This document shows, piece after piece, positions 16,830 to 33,206 of a DNA stretch of 64,000 nt. Source of the DNA: Demequina capsici (GTDB lineage: Bacteria; Actinomycetota; Actinomycetes; Actinomycetales; Demequinaceae); NCBI RefSeq assembly GCF_032102965.1, contig NZ_CP134880.1:930001-994000 (forward strand). The letters are read 5' to 3'. Positions within the stretch are counted from its first letter, which is position 1. Each line of letters opens with the position of its first letter. Below the pieces are notes generated by a model. It searched no databases. It saw only the letters and a list, made by a program, of their open reading frames with translations, and was not told where the DNA came from. Position numbers and translations under genes: made by a program.

Positions 16830-18457
16830 GCGTCGGCCTCCATGCGGTGGCGCGAGATCAGGGTGACGACGGTGTCAGCGGCGGCGATGACGTCAGGCTC
16901 GTGGGTCGCGACGACCAAGGCGGCGCCGGACCTCGCGAGCTGGCGCATCCTGTCGATGACGACCTGACGTGAGCGCGGGTCAAGATGGGCGGTCGGCTCA
17001 TCGAGCAGCACGAGCGGGCGACCTGAGTCGAATGCGCGCTCGAGCGCGAGCTGCTGCCGCTGTCCGAGCGACATCCTCCGGCCGGTCGGGCCGATGTCGG
17101 GGCGCTGCGGGACCCAGGCGATCTGAGCCGCCCATGCGGTGGAGTCCACATGGACCCGACCGTCGCTCGCGATGCGGACGGCCGCGACGGAACGGCTCGC
17201 TCCTGGCGAGTCGTCAGGAGCCTCGATGCTCAAGGCGCCGCGGGTGGGAGGCAGCAGCCCTGCCAACGCGAGCAGCAGCGTGGACTTGCCCGAGCCGTTG
17301 GGGCCGACGATGGCCGTGAGCGATGCGGGTGAGATCCACAGCTCGACGCCGCTGGGCGCCTCTCGCGTGCCGTCGGGAGTGTCGACTGCGAGCCCGCGTG
17401 CGACGAGGGAGCGCCCGCTGACGTCGGGCGCTGGGGCGTCGCCTGAGAGCGTCGGGCTCGGCTCGTCGAGGATGTCGAACGCGGCGTCGGCGGCGGCGAG
17501 CCCGTCTGCGGAGGCGTGGAAATGGGTGCCGACGTTACGGAGCGGGAGGTACACCTCAGGGGTGAGGATCAGCACGGCGAGCGCCGTCTCGATCCCGATC
17601 CCTCCGTCGATCAGGCGGTAGCCCATCGTCACGGCGACGATGGCGACCGACAGCGTGGTCAGCAGTTCGAGGACCATGCCTGAGAGGAAGGCGACGCGAA
17701 GCGATCCCATGGTCGCCTTGCGGTGAGCCTCTCCCAGCTCTCGGACTCGCGCGGCGGGTCCGTGCTCCCGACCGAGGCCCTTGAGCGTGGGCACTCCTGC
17801 GATGAGGTCGAGGGTCCGAGTGCTGAGGCGCTGCATCGCCTCCAGGTGAGTGGCCGACCGGTCACGCGTGACCAGCCCGACGAGCACCATGAACACCGGG
17901 ATGAGCGGAAGCGTCGCGGTGATGATCGCGGCGGAGAGCCAGTCGAGCCCGAGGACCATGATGAGCAGGAGCGGGGTGAGGGTGGCGGCGAGCGCCAGCT
18001 GTGGGAGGTACCGCACGAAGTAGGGCAGCAGGTCATCGAGCCCGCGGGTGACCACGGTCGTCACCTCGGCGCCCCGCCCTGAGGCGATCCACCGCGGGCC
18101 CATGCCGGCGGCGTGGGCGACGACCTGCTGGCGGAGCTCGGAGATGACGCGCGCGCCCGCGCGGTGCGCGAGCCGTTCCTGAAGCCAGGTGGCGACCGTG
18201 CGGAGCACGACGACGCACGCAAGGATCGGCAGTCCGGTCGACAGCGCGCGCGTCGACGTGGGCACCAGTTCTCCGAGCCAGCCGAGTCCGTCGCCGGTGA
18301 GGGCGGAGGGCGACAGGTGAGGTGCGAGCATCCGGGCGATCAGGAGCGCTTGGACGGCGAGCGCCAGGGCCGTGAGAAGGCCCAGGCCCGCCGTCACCAG
18401 GATGTAACGGCGGGCCGGGCCGATCCGCACGACCAGGCGCGGATCGAGAGGTCGCAT
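16826..18457 (-). CDS. cydD: ABC exporter subunit CydD (cytochrome bd assembly)
   Basis: A 543-residue ABC half-transporter that pairs with CydC. Six transmembrane helices occupy about residues 20-310. The nucleotide-binding domain has Walker A GPNGSGKST, a shifted signature (MSLGQRQQLALERA in place of LSGGQ) and Walker B VLLDEPTAHLDPRSR, followed by the switch His in VVATHEPD. The altered signature suggests one of the two ATP sites of the heterodimer may be degenerate. Order cydA-cydB-cydD-cydC with tight or overlapping junctions indicates one operon. Confidence 0.92.
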   Translation of the reverse strand: MRPLDPRLVVRIGPARRYILVTAGLGLLTALALAVQALLIARMLAPHLSPSALTGDGLGWLGELVPTSTRALSTGLPILACVVVLRTVATWLQERLAHRAGARVISELRQQVVAHAAGMGPRWIASGRGAEVTTVVTRGLDDLLPYFVRYLPQLALAATLTPLLLIMVLGLDWLSAAIITATLPLIPVFMVLVGLVTRDRSATHLEAMQRLSTRTLDLIAGVPTLKGLGREHGPAARVRELGEAHRKATMGSLRVAFLSGMVLELLTTLSVAIVAVTMGYRLIDGGIGIETALAVLILTPEVYLPLRNVGTHFHASADGLAAADAAFDILDEPSPTLSGDAPAPDVSGRSLVARGLAVDTPDGTREAPSGVELWISPASLTAIVGPNGSGKSTLLLALAGLLPPTRGALSIEAPDDSPGASRSVAAVRIASDGRVHVDSTAWAAQIAWVPQRPDIGPTGRRMSLGQRQQLALERAFDSGRPLVLLDEPTAHLDPRSRQVVIDRMRQLARSGAALVVATHEPDVIAAADTVVTLISRHRMEADA

Positions 18458-18466
18458 CGAGACGGG

Positions 18467-19498
18467 CTACTTCTTCAGGAAGGTGAGCTCGCTGTGCTCC
18501 GGGATGTGGTCTGTGCTGATGCGGCGCCGGAACACCCAGTAGGACCATGCCTGGTAGGCCAGCACGATCGGCGTCATGATCACGGCCACCCAGGTCATGA
18601 CCGTGAGCGTGTAGTCGGTCGACGATGCGTTGTCGACGGTCAGGGAGTATGCGGGGTCGATCGAGGAGGGCATCACGTCGGGGTACATCGAGCCGAAGAT
18701 CAGCACGACGGCCCCGACGATCACGACGGCGTTGGCGATGAACGCCTTGCCGAAGCTCTCGACACGCGCGAACCACACCACCGCGACGAGCCCGAGCGCG
18801 GCGACGAGGACGGCTGCCCAGGTCCAGGCGACCGAGTAGGCGAGCTGGGTCCAGATGGCCCACACTGCGGCGAGCGCGAGCGCGGCCACGGAGATCTTCT
18901 TGGCGAAGTCGCCTGCGCGCTTCGAGAAGTCGCCCGACGTCTTGAGCGCGAGGAAGATCGCGCCGTGCGAGAGGAACAGCGACAGCGTGACGAGTCCGCC
19001 GAGCAGCGCGAACGGGCTGAGCAGGTCGAAGAAGTTCCCGACGTACTCGAGGTGGCCGTTCGACTCCGCGATCGGAACACCTCGGACGAGGTTCGCGAAC
19101 GCCACGCCCCAGAGGATCGACGGCACCCATGCGGAGCCGATGATCGCCCAGTCCCAGCGCTGACGCCACTTCTCGTCGTTGATCTTGCCGCGGTACTCGA
19201 TCGCTACGGCGCGCACGATGAGCGAAAGCAGGATCAGCAGCAGAGGCAGATAGAAGCCGGAGAACAGGGTGGCGTACCACTCGGGGAACGCCGCGAATGT
19301 CGCGCCGCCGGCGGTCAGCAGCCACACCTCGTTGCCGTCCCACACGGGGCCGATCGTGTTGAGCGCGAGGCGTCGTTCTTTGTTGTTCTTCGCGAGCAGC
19401 CCCATGAGCATGCCCACGCCGAAGTCGAAGCCCTCGAGCACGAGGTATCCGGTCCACAGGACCGCGATGAGTACGAACCAGATCAGTGCGAGATCCAT
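18467..19498 (-). CDS. cydB: Cytochrome bd ubiquinol/menaquinol oxidase subunit II
   Basis: A 343-residue polytopic protein with about eight or nine hydrophobic segments, the smaller subunit of the heme b/d quinol oxidase. The N-terminus MDLALIWFVLIAVLWTGYLV followed by LEGFDFGVGML is the CydB signature, with the acidic residues thought to line a proton path. The gene follows cydA by ten bases. The oxidase reduces O2 with very high affinity and resists NO and cyanide in known species. Confidence 0.95.
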   Translation of the reverse strand: MDLALIWFVLIAVLWTGYLVLEGFDFGVGMLMGLLAKNNKERRLALNTIGPVWDGNEVWLLTAGGATFAAFPEWYATLFSGFYLPLLLILLSLIVRAVAIEYRGKINDEKWRQRWDWAIIGSAWVPSILWGVAFANLVRGVPIAESNGHLEYVGNFFDLLSPFALLGGLVTLSLFLSHGAIFLALKTSGDFSKRAGDFAKKISVAALALAAVWAIWTQLAYSVAWTWAAVLVAALGLVAVVWFARVESFGKAFIANAVVIVGAVVLIFGSMYPDVMPSSIDPAYSLTVDNASSTDYTLTVMTWVAVIMTPIVLAYQAWSYWVFRRRISTDHIPEHSELTFLKK

Positions 19499-19508
19499 GG
19501 GGGACTCC

Positions 19509-20978
19509 TTAGTACGCGAAGGACAGCGGTCGCGAGCCGTCCTCGTCGACGGTGGGCTGCTCGACCTGCGGCGCGCCCTCGACGGCGTAACGCTGGATGA
19601 GTCGGAACCAGAAGACTCCGAGGATGGCGTAGACGATCGTGAACACCACCAGCGAGAAGGCCACCTCGCCTGCGGACACGTTCGGCGAGTAGCCGGACTG
19701 GGTGAGGAGCATCACCATGTCGACGCCGTCGGGATTCGGCGCGACGACGAACGGCTGACGACCCATCTCGGTGAAGATCCAGCCGAAGCTCGCGGCCAGG
19801 TACGGCATCGGGAGCGAGATCAGCGCAAGCGCCTTCATCCAGGGCTTCGTGGTGATGCTGCCCTTGCGGGTGAACCACAGGATGGTGAGCGCGAGGGCCG
19901 CGGAGAAGGCCGCGAGACCGATCATGAGGCGGAACGACCAGTAGGTGACGAGGAGGTTCGGACGGTACTGGATCTCGTTGCCGGCCGCGTCCGTGGCGCC
20001 GTAGCGATCGGCGTACTCCTCCTGGAGCTGGTTGATGCCGCGGATCTCGGCGTTCCAGTCACCTGTGAACAGGAACGACGTGAAGCCTGGGATCTCGATG
20101 AGGTGCGTCACCGATGAAGGGTCGTCGCCGGCGAGGTTGCCGATCGCGAGGAGCGAGAACGGGGCGCTCGTCGTCGTGTCCATCAGGCCCTCGGCGGCTG
20201 CCATCTTGATCGGTTGCTGCTCGGCGAGCAGCTTTCCCTGCGTGTCGCCCGTGTAGATCACCGCGGCGCCCGCGAGCAGCATCACCAGGGCGCCGAAGCG
20301 CGCGGCGGTACGGTACATGGGAAGGTCCGTGTGCGCCGCGTCCTCGCGGTGCTTGCGGACCATCCAGTACACGGCGATTCCCGCGACGAAGGTTCCTGCG
20401 ACCAGGAACGCCGTGGCGATCACGTGTGGGAACGCTGCGAGCGTCGTCGGGTTGGTGAGCACTGCGCCGATGGAGTTCATCTCCGCGCGCCCGGTCTCCG
20501 GGTTGTAGTCAGCGCCGACCGGGTGCTGCATCCACGAGTTGGCCGCGATGATGAAGTAGGCGGACAACGTGGAGCCGATGGCGAACAGCCACACGGTGAG
20601 CAGGTGGATCTTCTGGGGAAGCTTGTCCCAGCCGAAGATCCACAGGCCCAGGAACGTGGACTCGAGGAAGAATGCGAGCAGCGCCTCCATCGCGAGCGGC
20701 GCACCGAAGATGTCGCCGACGAAGCGCGAGTAGTTGGACCAGTTCATGCCGAACTGGAACTCCTGCACGATGCCGGTGGCGACGCCGAGCGCGAAGTTGA
20801 TGAGCAGGAGCTTGCCGTAGAACTTCGTCAGGCGGAGCCACTTCTCCTTGCCCGTCCGCACCCATGCGGTCTGCATGATCGCGACGAGGATCGACAGGCC
20901 GATCGTGAGCGGGACCAGGACGAAGTGATAGACGGTGGTGATGCCGAACTGCCATCGGGCGAGGTCAAGCGCCTCCAT
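19509..20978 (-). CDS. cydA: Cytochrome bd ubiquinol/menaquinol oxidase subunit I
   Basis: A 489-residue catalytic subunit. H18 in LARWQFGITTVYHFVLVPLT is a conserved heme ligand (E. coli H19), EGLMDTTTSAPF lies in the quinol-binding Q-loop after EQQPIKMAAAEG, and GWIFTEMGRQPF is the GRQPW-type motif. The Q-loop C-terminal insertion of E. coli is absent, so this is the short-loop class common in Gram-positives. A near-perfect AAGGAGGT ribosome binding site (20986-20993) precedes the ATG. The upstream region carries two DosR-like sites at 21020-21052. First gene of cydABDC-kinase. Confidence 0.96.
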   Translation of the reverse strand: MEALDLARWQFGITTVYHFVLVPLTIGLSILVAIMQTAWVRTGKEKWLRLTKFYGKLLLINFALGVATGIVQEFQFGMNWSNYSRFVGDIFGAPLAMEALLAFFLESTFLGLWIFGWDKLPQKIHLLTVWLFAIGSTLSAYFIIAANSWMQHPVGADYNPETGRAEMNSIGAVLTNPTTLAAFPHVIATAFLVAGTFVAGIAVYWMVRKHREDAAHTDLPMYRTAARFGALVMLLAGAAVIYTGDTQGKLLAEQQPIKMAAAEGLMDTTTSAPFSLLAIGNLAGDDPSSVTHLIEIPGFTSFLFTGDWNAEIRGINQLQEEYADRYGATDAAGNEIQYRPNLLVTYWSFRLMIGLAAFSAALALTILWFTRKGSITTKPWMKALALISLPMPYLAASFGWIFTEMGRQPFVVAPNPDGVDMVMLLTQSGYSPNVSAGEVAFSLVVFTIVYAILGVFWFRLIQRYAVEGAPQVEQPTVDEDGSRPLSFAY

Positions 20979-21019
20979 GCCGGGGACCTCCTTGGGTAGA
21001 TGCGTCAGAAACTACCGGG

Positions 21020-21033
21020 GGGACCATGGTCCT
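21020..21033. promoter_or_regulatory. DosR-box-like site 1 upstream of cydA
   Basis: GGGAC-CATG-GTCCT, containing the perfect 12-base palindrome GGACCATGGTCC. The arrangement GGGAC-N4-GTCC matches the core of the mycobacterial DosR box. It sits 42 bases upstream of the cydA ATG, so it may overlap the core promoter. Confidence 0.55.
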
Positions 21034-21038
21034 AGTAC

Positions 21039-21052
21039 GGGACGATGGTCCT
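21039..21052. promoter_or_regulatory. DosR-box-like site 2 upstream of cydA
   Basis: GGGAC-GATG-GTCCT. Its centre is 19 bases from that of site 1, close to two helical turns, as expected for cooperative binding of dimers on one DNA face. Confidence 0.55.
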
Positions 21053-21063
21053 ACCAAGGTGCG

Positions 21064-21095
21064 CCGTCCCAGCAAGATCACGGTCGCTGGGACGG
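21064..21095. repeat. Ten-base inverted repeat upstream of cydA
   Basis: CCGTCCCAGC and GCTGGGACGG are perfect inverted arms separated by 12 bases. The arms contain GTCCC and GGGAC, the DosR half-sites in the outward order. It could be an operator for another regulator or a hairpin in RNA. Confidence 0.5.
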
Positions 21096-21509
21096 AACTG
21101 GTGCGGGCGCGCGGGCGTCCGCGCGCACGTGTCCACAGTAATCGGAGCACGGGGGCGACACGGCCGTCGCCGGCCCTGCGCGCGCCCTCACCGTGCCGAC
21201 GTCCTGCACGAATCGCCGTGGCACAGCGGCTCTCCTGGGCTTTCCCCGGCTTCTGTGACACAATGTCTGCCAGGTCCGCACCCGTCCACACCGGGTGCAA
21301 ACCGCGCGACAGACGCATCGACTGCGTTGCCGCCGGTCCTGGCAGGATCCCGCACGGCTACAGCCGCACGCGGCGACATCGGGGGCGCGGCGCACGTATG
21401 GCGCCGCTGTCAGCCGCGACCGACAGACTTCCGCGGTCACAGAAGTGAACCGCGACCGACGACCAGTTCGGGGCCGGGTGTGGCCGGTCCGGACATTGAG
21501 GTACCCGCA

Positions 21510-23846
<2,337 letters not shown>

Positions 23847-23902
23847 GGAATGTCCGCTGGGAGCGGTTCCCGGTCGCTGACCGGAGCCGCAGGCGCGCCG
23901 GT

Positions 23903-23932
23903 TTGACCGGTGGTGCCGAGAGCGGGTAATCT
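23903..23932 (+). promoter_or_regulatory. Promoter of rplU-rpmA
   Basis: TTGACC (23903-23908), an 18-base spacer and TAATCT (23927-23932), about 115 bases upstream of rplU, in the 200-base gap after the RNase E/G gene. The long leader could carry regulation but no clear structure was found. Confidence 0.5.
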
Positions 23933-24048
23933 AGACCGTCGGCGCGAGAGCGCCTCGAAGCCCTGCCTGCGCCCTCTGGGGAGCGGCTGCGGCAGGACAG
24001 GGTCCTGTGAAGATCCACGACAACGAGTTTCAAGAGGAAAGACACATC

Positions 24049-24357
24049 ATGGTGTACGCGATTGTGAAGGCCGGTGGCCGCCAGGAGAAGGTCTCCGAGG
24101 GCGACGTCATCGTCGTCGACCGTCTCAAGGCTGAGGCCGGCTCCATCGTCGAGCTCGCCCCGGTCCTGCTCGTCGACGGTGACAAGGTCACGTCCGACGC
24201 CAAGGCGCTGGGCAAGGTCAAGGTGACGGCCGAGGTCATCCGCGACGAGCGTGGCCCGAAGATCGACATCCTCAAGTACAAGAACAAGACCGGTTACCGC
24301 AAGCGTATCGGTCACCGTCAGGAGCTCACGCGCCTGAAGGTCACGGGCATCAAGTAA
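24049..24357 (+). CDS. rplU: 50S ribosomal protein L21
   Basis: A 102-residue large-subunit protein. [19 protein letters not shown] and the C-terminal [14 protein letters not shown] are diagnostic of L21. ATG at 24049 follows an AAGAGGAAAG ribosome binding site; the frame stays open for 42 bases upstream. rpmA follows 15 bases later. Confidence 0.97.
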   Translation: MVYAIVKAGGRQEKVSEGDVIVVDRLKAEAGSIVELAPVLLVDGDKVTSDAKALGKVKVTAEVIRDERGPKIDILKYKNKTGYRKRIGHRQELTRLKVTGIK

Positions 24358-24372
24358 CGCGAGGAGACACTC

Positions 24373-24627
24373 ATGGCACACAAGAAGGGCGCGAGCTCCT
24401 CGCGCAACGGTCGCGACTCGAACGCGCAGTACCTCGGCGTGAAGCGCTTCGGCGGTCAGGTCGTCAACGCGGGCGAGATCATCGTCCGCCAGCGTGGCAC
24501 TCACTTCCACCCTGGTGCGAACGTCGGTCGCGGCAAGGATGACACCCTGTTCGCCCTCGCGGCCGGGTCGGTGGCGTTCAACCAGCGTCGTGGCCGCAAG
24601 GTCGTCGACGTCGTGGCGGGCGAGTAG
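24373..24627 (+). CDS. rpmA: 50S ribosomal protein L27
   Basis: An 84-residue protein near the peptidyl transferase centre. [20 protein letters not shown] is the L27 N-terminus without a cleaved extension, so the Ala/His-rich tail should reach the P site directly. Cotranscribed with rplU; a strong hairpin follows. Confidence 0.97.
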   Translation: MAHKKGASSSRNGRDSNAQYLGVKRFGGQVVNAGEIIVRQRGTHFHPGANVGRGKDDTLFALAAGSVAFNQRRGRKVVDVVAGE

Positions 24628-24647
24628 TCCACACATAGTCTTCTCAT

Positions 24648-24682
24648 CGTCAGGGGCGCGCCGACAGGCAGCGCCCCTGACG
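24648..24682 (+). terminator. Terminator after rpmA
   Basis: A perfect 12-bp stem (CGTCAGGGGCGC / GCGCCCCTGACG) with an 11-base loop, followed by TGTCTCT. It separates rplU-rpmA from obg. A TAGGCT hexamer at 24689-24694 just beyond could be the -10 of an obg promoter. Confidence 0.75.
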
Positions 24683-24775
24683 TGTCTCTAGGCTCAGCAC
24701 TGAGCCGACCATGTGCCGGGGCCTCACCCCGCGCGGACACCCGGGCCCACGGGGCCCCGACGGAAGGGAACGACC

Positions 24776-26308
24776 GTGGCGAGCTTTGTGGATCGGGTGA
24801 CCCTGCATGTGACAGCGGGCAAGGGCGGGCACGGTGTCGCCTCGGTGCACCGGGAGAAGTTCAAGCCTCTGGGCGGACCGGACGGCGGCAACGGCGGTCG
24901 GGGTGGATCGGTCGTGCTGCGCGTGGACCCTCAGGTGACCACGCTCCTCGACTACCACCACGTGCCCCACAGGTCTGCTGAGAACGGCCGTCAGGGCGCC
25001 GGTGACATGCGGCACGGTGCGAATGCATCTGATCTTGTTCTCGGCGTCCCCAACGGCACCATCGTCAAGTCGGCAGACGGCGAGGTGCTGGCGGACCTTG
25101 TCGGCGACGGTGCGGAGGTCGTGGTCGCCGCCGGCGGCAGGGGCGGCCTGGGCAACGCAGCGCTCGCCACCACCAAGCGGAAGGCGCCCGGCTTCGCGTT
25201 GCTCGGCGAGCCTGGTGAGGAGGCCTCCGTCGTCCTCGAGCTGAAGTCGATCGCTGATGTCGCGCTTGTCGGTTACCCGAGCGCAGGTAAGTCCTCTCTC
25301 ATCGCGGCGATGAGCCGTGTCCGACCGAAGATCGCTGACTACCCGTTCACCACCCTGGTGCCGAATCTCGGTGTCGTGGAGGCAGGCGCCAGCCGTTTCA
25401 CGATGGCGGACGTCCCCGGGTTGATCGAGGGCGCTTCTGAAGGCAAGGGCCTCGGCCACGACTTCCTGCGTCACATTGAGCGCTGTTCCGTGATCGCGCA
25501 CGTCCTCGACACCGCGACCCTCGAGGCGGACCGTGATCCATTGCGTGACCTGCAGGTGATCTCGGAGGAGCTGCGCGCCTACTCGACGGATGATGCGATC
25601 AGCGGCGTGCCGCTGGCCGACCGACCCCAGATCGTGATCCTCAACAAGATCGACGTCCCCGACGGCCGCGAGCTCGCGGCGCTGGTGAGGCCAGATCTCG
25701 AGCAGCTGGGGATGCCGATCTTCGAGGTCAGCGCGGTCAGCCACGAGGGTCTGCGCGAGTTGGGCTTCGCGCTCGCGGCGATGGTCCTGGAGGAGCGCGC
25801 CAAGGTGCCTGAGCTGGAGAAGGCACCCATCGTCATCCGTCCCAAGGCTGTCGATGACGCGGGCTTCACGGTGGCTCATGTGCGCGACGGCGCCGAGGAC
25901 TATTTCCAGGTCCGCGGAGGCAAGGTCGAGCGCTGGGTCCGGCAGACCAACTTCGCGAACGACGAGGCGGTCGGCTATCTCGCGGATCGGTTGGCTCGTG
26001 CGGGAGTGGAGGACGCGCTCTTCCGTGAGGGTGCGGTGCCTGGTTGCGAGGTGGTGATCGGGCCGCGCGAGGGCGGTGTCGTCTTCGACTGGGAGCCGAC
26101 CATGGCAGCCGGCGCTGAGCTGCTCGGACAGCGCGGGACAGACCTCCGGATCGAGGAGCACGAGCGAGCGCATCGCGCGACGCGAGCCGAGAAGCGTCGG
26201 GAGCATCAGGAGCGCATGGACGCGAAGTCGGCGGCCCGGCAGGAGCTCTGGACGGAACGCGACGCCGGGCACTGGACCGACCCGTCCAAGGACGACGGCG
26301 AGGTCTGA
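24776..26308 (+). CDS. obg: GTPase Obg (CgtA)
   Basis: A 510-residue ribosome-associated GTPase acting in 50S assembly. The glycine-rich Obg fold covers about 1-158 ([28 protein letters not shown]). The G domain has the P-loop [10 protein letters not shown], switch segment [20 protein letters not shown] and NKID. The C-terminal OCT domain is present (about 345-430), followed by a charged Arg/Glu tail. The start is GTG at 24776 with GGAAGGGA upstream; the in-frame extension to 24713 is non-family sequence. Followed by proB. Confidence 0.96.
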   Translation: MASFVDRVTLHVTAGKGGHGVASVHREKFKPLGGPDGGNGGRGGSVVLRVDPQVTTLLDYHHVPHRSAENGRQGAGDMRHGANASDLVLGVPNGTIVKSADGEVLADLVGDGAEVVVAAGGRGGLGNAALATTKRKAPGFALLGEPGEEASVVLELKSIADVALVGYPSAGKSSLIAAMSRVRPKIADYPFTTLVPNLGVVEAGASRFTMADVPGLIEGASEGKGLGHDFLRHIERCSVIAHVLDTATLEADRDPLRDLQVISEELRAYSTDDAISGVPLADRPQIVILNKIDVPDGRELAALVRPDLEQLGMPIFEVSAVSHEGLRELGFALAAMVLEERAKVPELEKAPIVIRPKAVDDAGFTVAHVRDGAEDYFQVRGGKVERWVRQTNFANDEAVGYLADRLARAGVEDALFREGAVPGCEVVIGPREGGVVFDWEPTMAAGAELLGQRGTDLRIEEHERAHRATRAEKRREHQERMDAKSAARQELWTERDAGHWTDPSKDDGEV

Positions 26309-26385
26309 CACCATTAGGGGAGTCGGCACCGCCGACGTGTTGCCGGGGGCTCGCCACGGTCGGTGAGCCCGATTGGGGAGGGCCT

Positions 26386-27504
26386 GTGAGCGAGCACCTG
26401 CGTCACGTGATGGCGCACGCCCGACGTGTGGTCGTCAAGGTCGGCTCGTCGTCCCTGACAGGTCCCGGGGGTCATCTCGATGAGACGCGTCTGGGCGCAC
26501 TGGTCGACGTGCTCGCTCGCGAGCGGAGCGGTGGACGCGAAGTATTGCTCGTGACCTCCGGCTCGATCGCGGCGGGCATCGGTCCTTTGGGCCTCACCGA
26601 ACGCCCGACGAATCTTGAGCTTCAGCAGGCCGCAGCGTCGGTAGGACAGGGGAAGCTGATCCACGCCTACACGCAGGCATTCGGACGGCACGCGCTCGAC
26701 GTGGGTCAGGTCCTGCTCACCTCCGACGACATGGTGCGCCGTGCCCATTACGGCAACGCCAGGCGAGCACTGGAGTCGTTGCTCACGCTCGGCGTCGTTC
26801 CGATCATCAACGAGAACGACACGGTAGCCACCGACGAGATCCGCTTCGGCGACAACGACAGGTTGGCGGCGCTTGTGGCGACCGCGATAGCCGCGGATGC
26901 GCTTGTGCTGCTCACCGATGTCGATGCTCTCTACACGGCGGTCCCAGGTTCGCCGGGAGCCCACAGGATCTCTGTCGTGCATGGTCCCGAGGACCTGGGC
27001 GGCATCGACATCTCCCGACGCGGTTCGTCGGTCGGCACCGGAGGAATGATCACCAAGGTGGAGGCCGCTTCGATGGCGACCACCTCCGGCGTCGCGGTCG
27101 TGCTTGCGAGCGCGAAGGACGCCGGACCTGCGGTGGCCGGCGAGGACGTGGGCACGCTCTTCCTGCCCACGGGCAAGAGAGACACCACCCGTCTGCAGTG
27201 GCTCGCGCATGCGGCGCGCACACGCGGAGGGATCGTTCTCGATGATGGCGCGGTACGGGCGGTGGTGAGCCGACGCGCGTCACTTCTCGCAGCGGGCGTC
27301 GTCGAGGTTCGAGGCCAGTTCGAGGCGGGAGAGCCCGTTGACCTGCTGGCCACGGATGGCACCTTGGTGGCACGCGGTTTTGCGGGGTTCTCAGCGGAGG
27401 AGGCCGGCCAGATGATGGGGATGAGCACCGACGCGCTCGGCGAGACGCTCGGCGAGCACTACGCGCGCGAGCTCATCCATATCGATCATCTTGTCGTGCT
27501 CTAG
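26386..27504 (+). CDS. proB: Glutamate 5-kinase
   Basis: A 372-residue enzyme for the first step of proline synthesis (ATP-dependent phosphorylation of glutamate). The amino acid kinase fold spans about 10-265 (VVVKVGSSSLTG, VTSGSIAAGI, NENDTVATDEIRFGDND, GTGGMITKVEAA), and a PUA domain (about 280-372) closes the protein. Start GTG with GGGGAGGG upstream. Normally proA follows; here an rRNA operon intervenes and proA starts 6 kb downstream. Confidence 0.96.
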   Translation: MSEHLRHVMAHARRVVVKVGSSSLTGPGGHLDETRLGALVDVLARERSGGREVLLVTSGSIAAGIGPLGLTERPTNLELQQAAASVGQGKLIHAYTQAFGRHALDVGQVLLTSDDMVRRAHYGNARRALESLLTLGVVPIINENDTVATDEIRFGDNDRLAALVATAIAADALVLLTDVDALYTAVPGSPGAHRISVVHGPEDLGGIDISRRGSSVGTGGMITKVEAASMATTSGVAVVLASAKDAGPAVAGEDVGTLFLPTGKRDTTRLQWLAHAARTRGGIVLDDGAVRAVVSRRASLLAAGVVEVRGQFEAGEPVDLLATDGTLVARGFAGFSAEEAGQMMGMSTDALGETLGEHYARELIHIDHLVVL

Positions 27505-28202
27505 TCCGTCGACCGCCGCGCATGGTGCGTCAGGAACCGCACCGGTGGTCCGGAGGTGGCGACGCGATGTGGCGGCACCAGTTCGACCTGGCCGCCCGTG
27601 CCGCCCTTTCCGAGAGATGATGCGCTTCGGGCGTTCATAAGACGCTCGGCGGAGAGCGCAAGGGCCGTGCGTGGCGCTCCCTGTACGGCTGGACGACTCA
27701 CCGAAAGGGAGTTTCAACTCCGATCAGGGCAATTACCAGGCAGGACGAATCTGTCTTGAAAGAAGTTGCTCGATTTGGTCAGGAGGGGCTCGGAGCTCAT
27801 GTAGTGTTTTCCCCCGGAACGAAATGGTCCAGGAACGGTCGCAGAGACCAGCTCCAGGAGGTACCATGGAGTTCCTCCCACTGCTCCGGAGACACGCCGA
27901 AGAGGCGAGTTGACAAACTGGAGAAGATGGGTAAGATTGAAGGGTTGCCCCGAGCGAGGCCCGGTAGGGTTGAGTTGGGTGCGCGTCCGAACTTTGAGAA
28001 CTCAACAGTGTGCCACATAGTCGATGCCAATTAACCTCTGGCGTCTGGTCTGACTGACGTTTGTTGGTTGGGTTGGATGTTGGATTCCTTTGGTAGACAA
28101 CAATTTGTCAGTGACAATTGTTCGATGCTGGAGATTGAACGGACCTTCGGGTCTACTTCGTTTGTTTGTGATCCGCTCTTCGGGGTGGTTTGCTGATTGA
28201 CA
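27505..28202 (+). other. Leader and promoter region of the rRNA operon
   Basis: About 700 bases with no supported gene. It includes weak dyads after proB, possible upstream promoter elements around 27775-27807 (TTGGTC and TGTAGT, 19 apart), the strong promoter at 27910-27937, and the conserved actinobacterial leader element GAGAACTCAACAGTGTG (about 27997-28013). The last 180 bases should pair with sequence after 16S to form the RNase III processing stem. Confidence 0.7.
27910..27937 (+). promoter_or_regulatory. Main rRNA operon promoter
   Basis: Perfect TTGACA (27910-27915), 16-base spacer, TAAGAT (27932-27937). This is the best sigma-70-type promoter in the window, about 265 bases before mature 16S. 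Confidence 0.75.

Positions 28203-33206
<5,004 letters not shown>

Larger units (their letters stand above)
20979..21509. other. Divergent control region between cydA and the RNase E/G gene
   Basis: About 530 bases with no convincing gene. Nearest cydA are its ribosome binding site, then two 14-base dyads (21020-21033, 21039-21052) and a longer inverted repeat (21064-21095). The remainder, towards the RNase gene, is GC-rich with no clear motif except TGTGACACAATG at about 21255-21266, which could hold a -10-like element for a long RNase E/G leader. Confidence 0.6.

Noticed and set aside
21045-21509. In-frame upstream extension of the RNase E/G gene
   Set aside because: The extra 155 codons are Arg/Thr/Pro-rich without family similarity and cross the cyd control region with its dyads; TTG at 21510 is a better start.
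27866-27913. 15-codon ORF with an AGGAGG four bases before ATG in the rRNA leader
   Set aside because: It overlaps the -35 of the main rRNA promoter, so most transcripts would not contain it; the peptide has no recognisable feature. The ribosome-binding match is probably chance.
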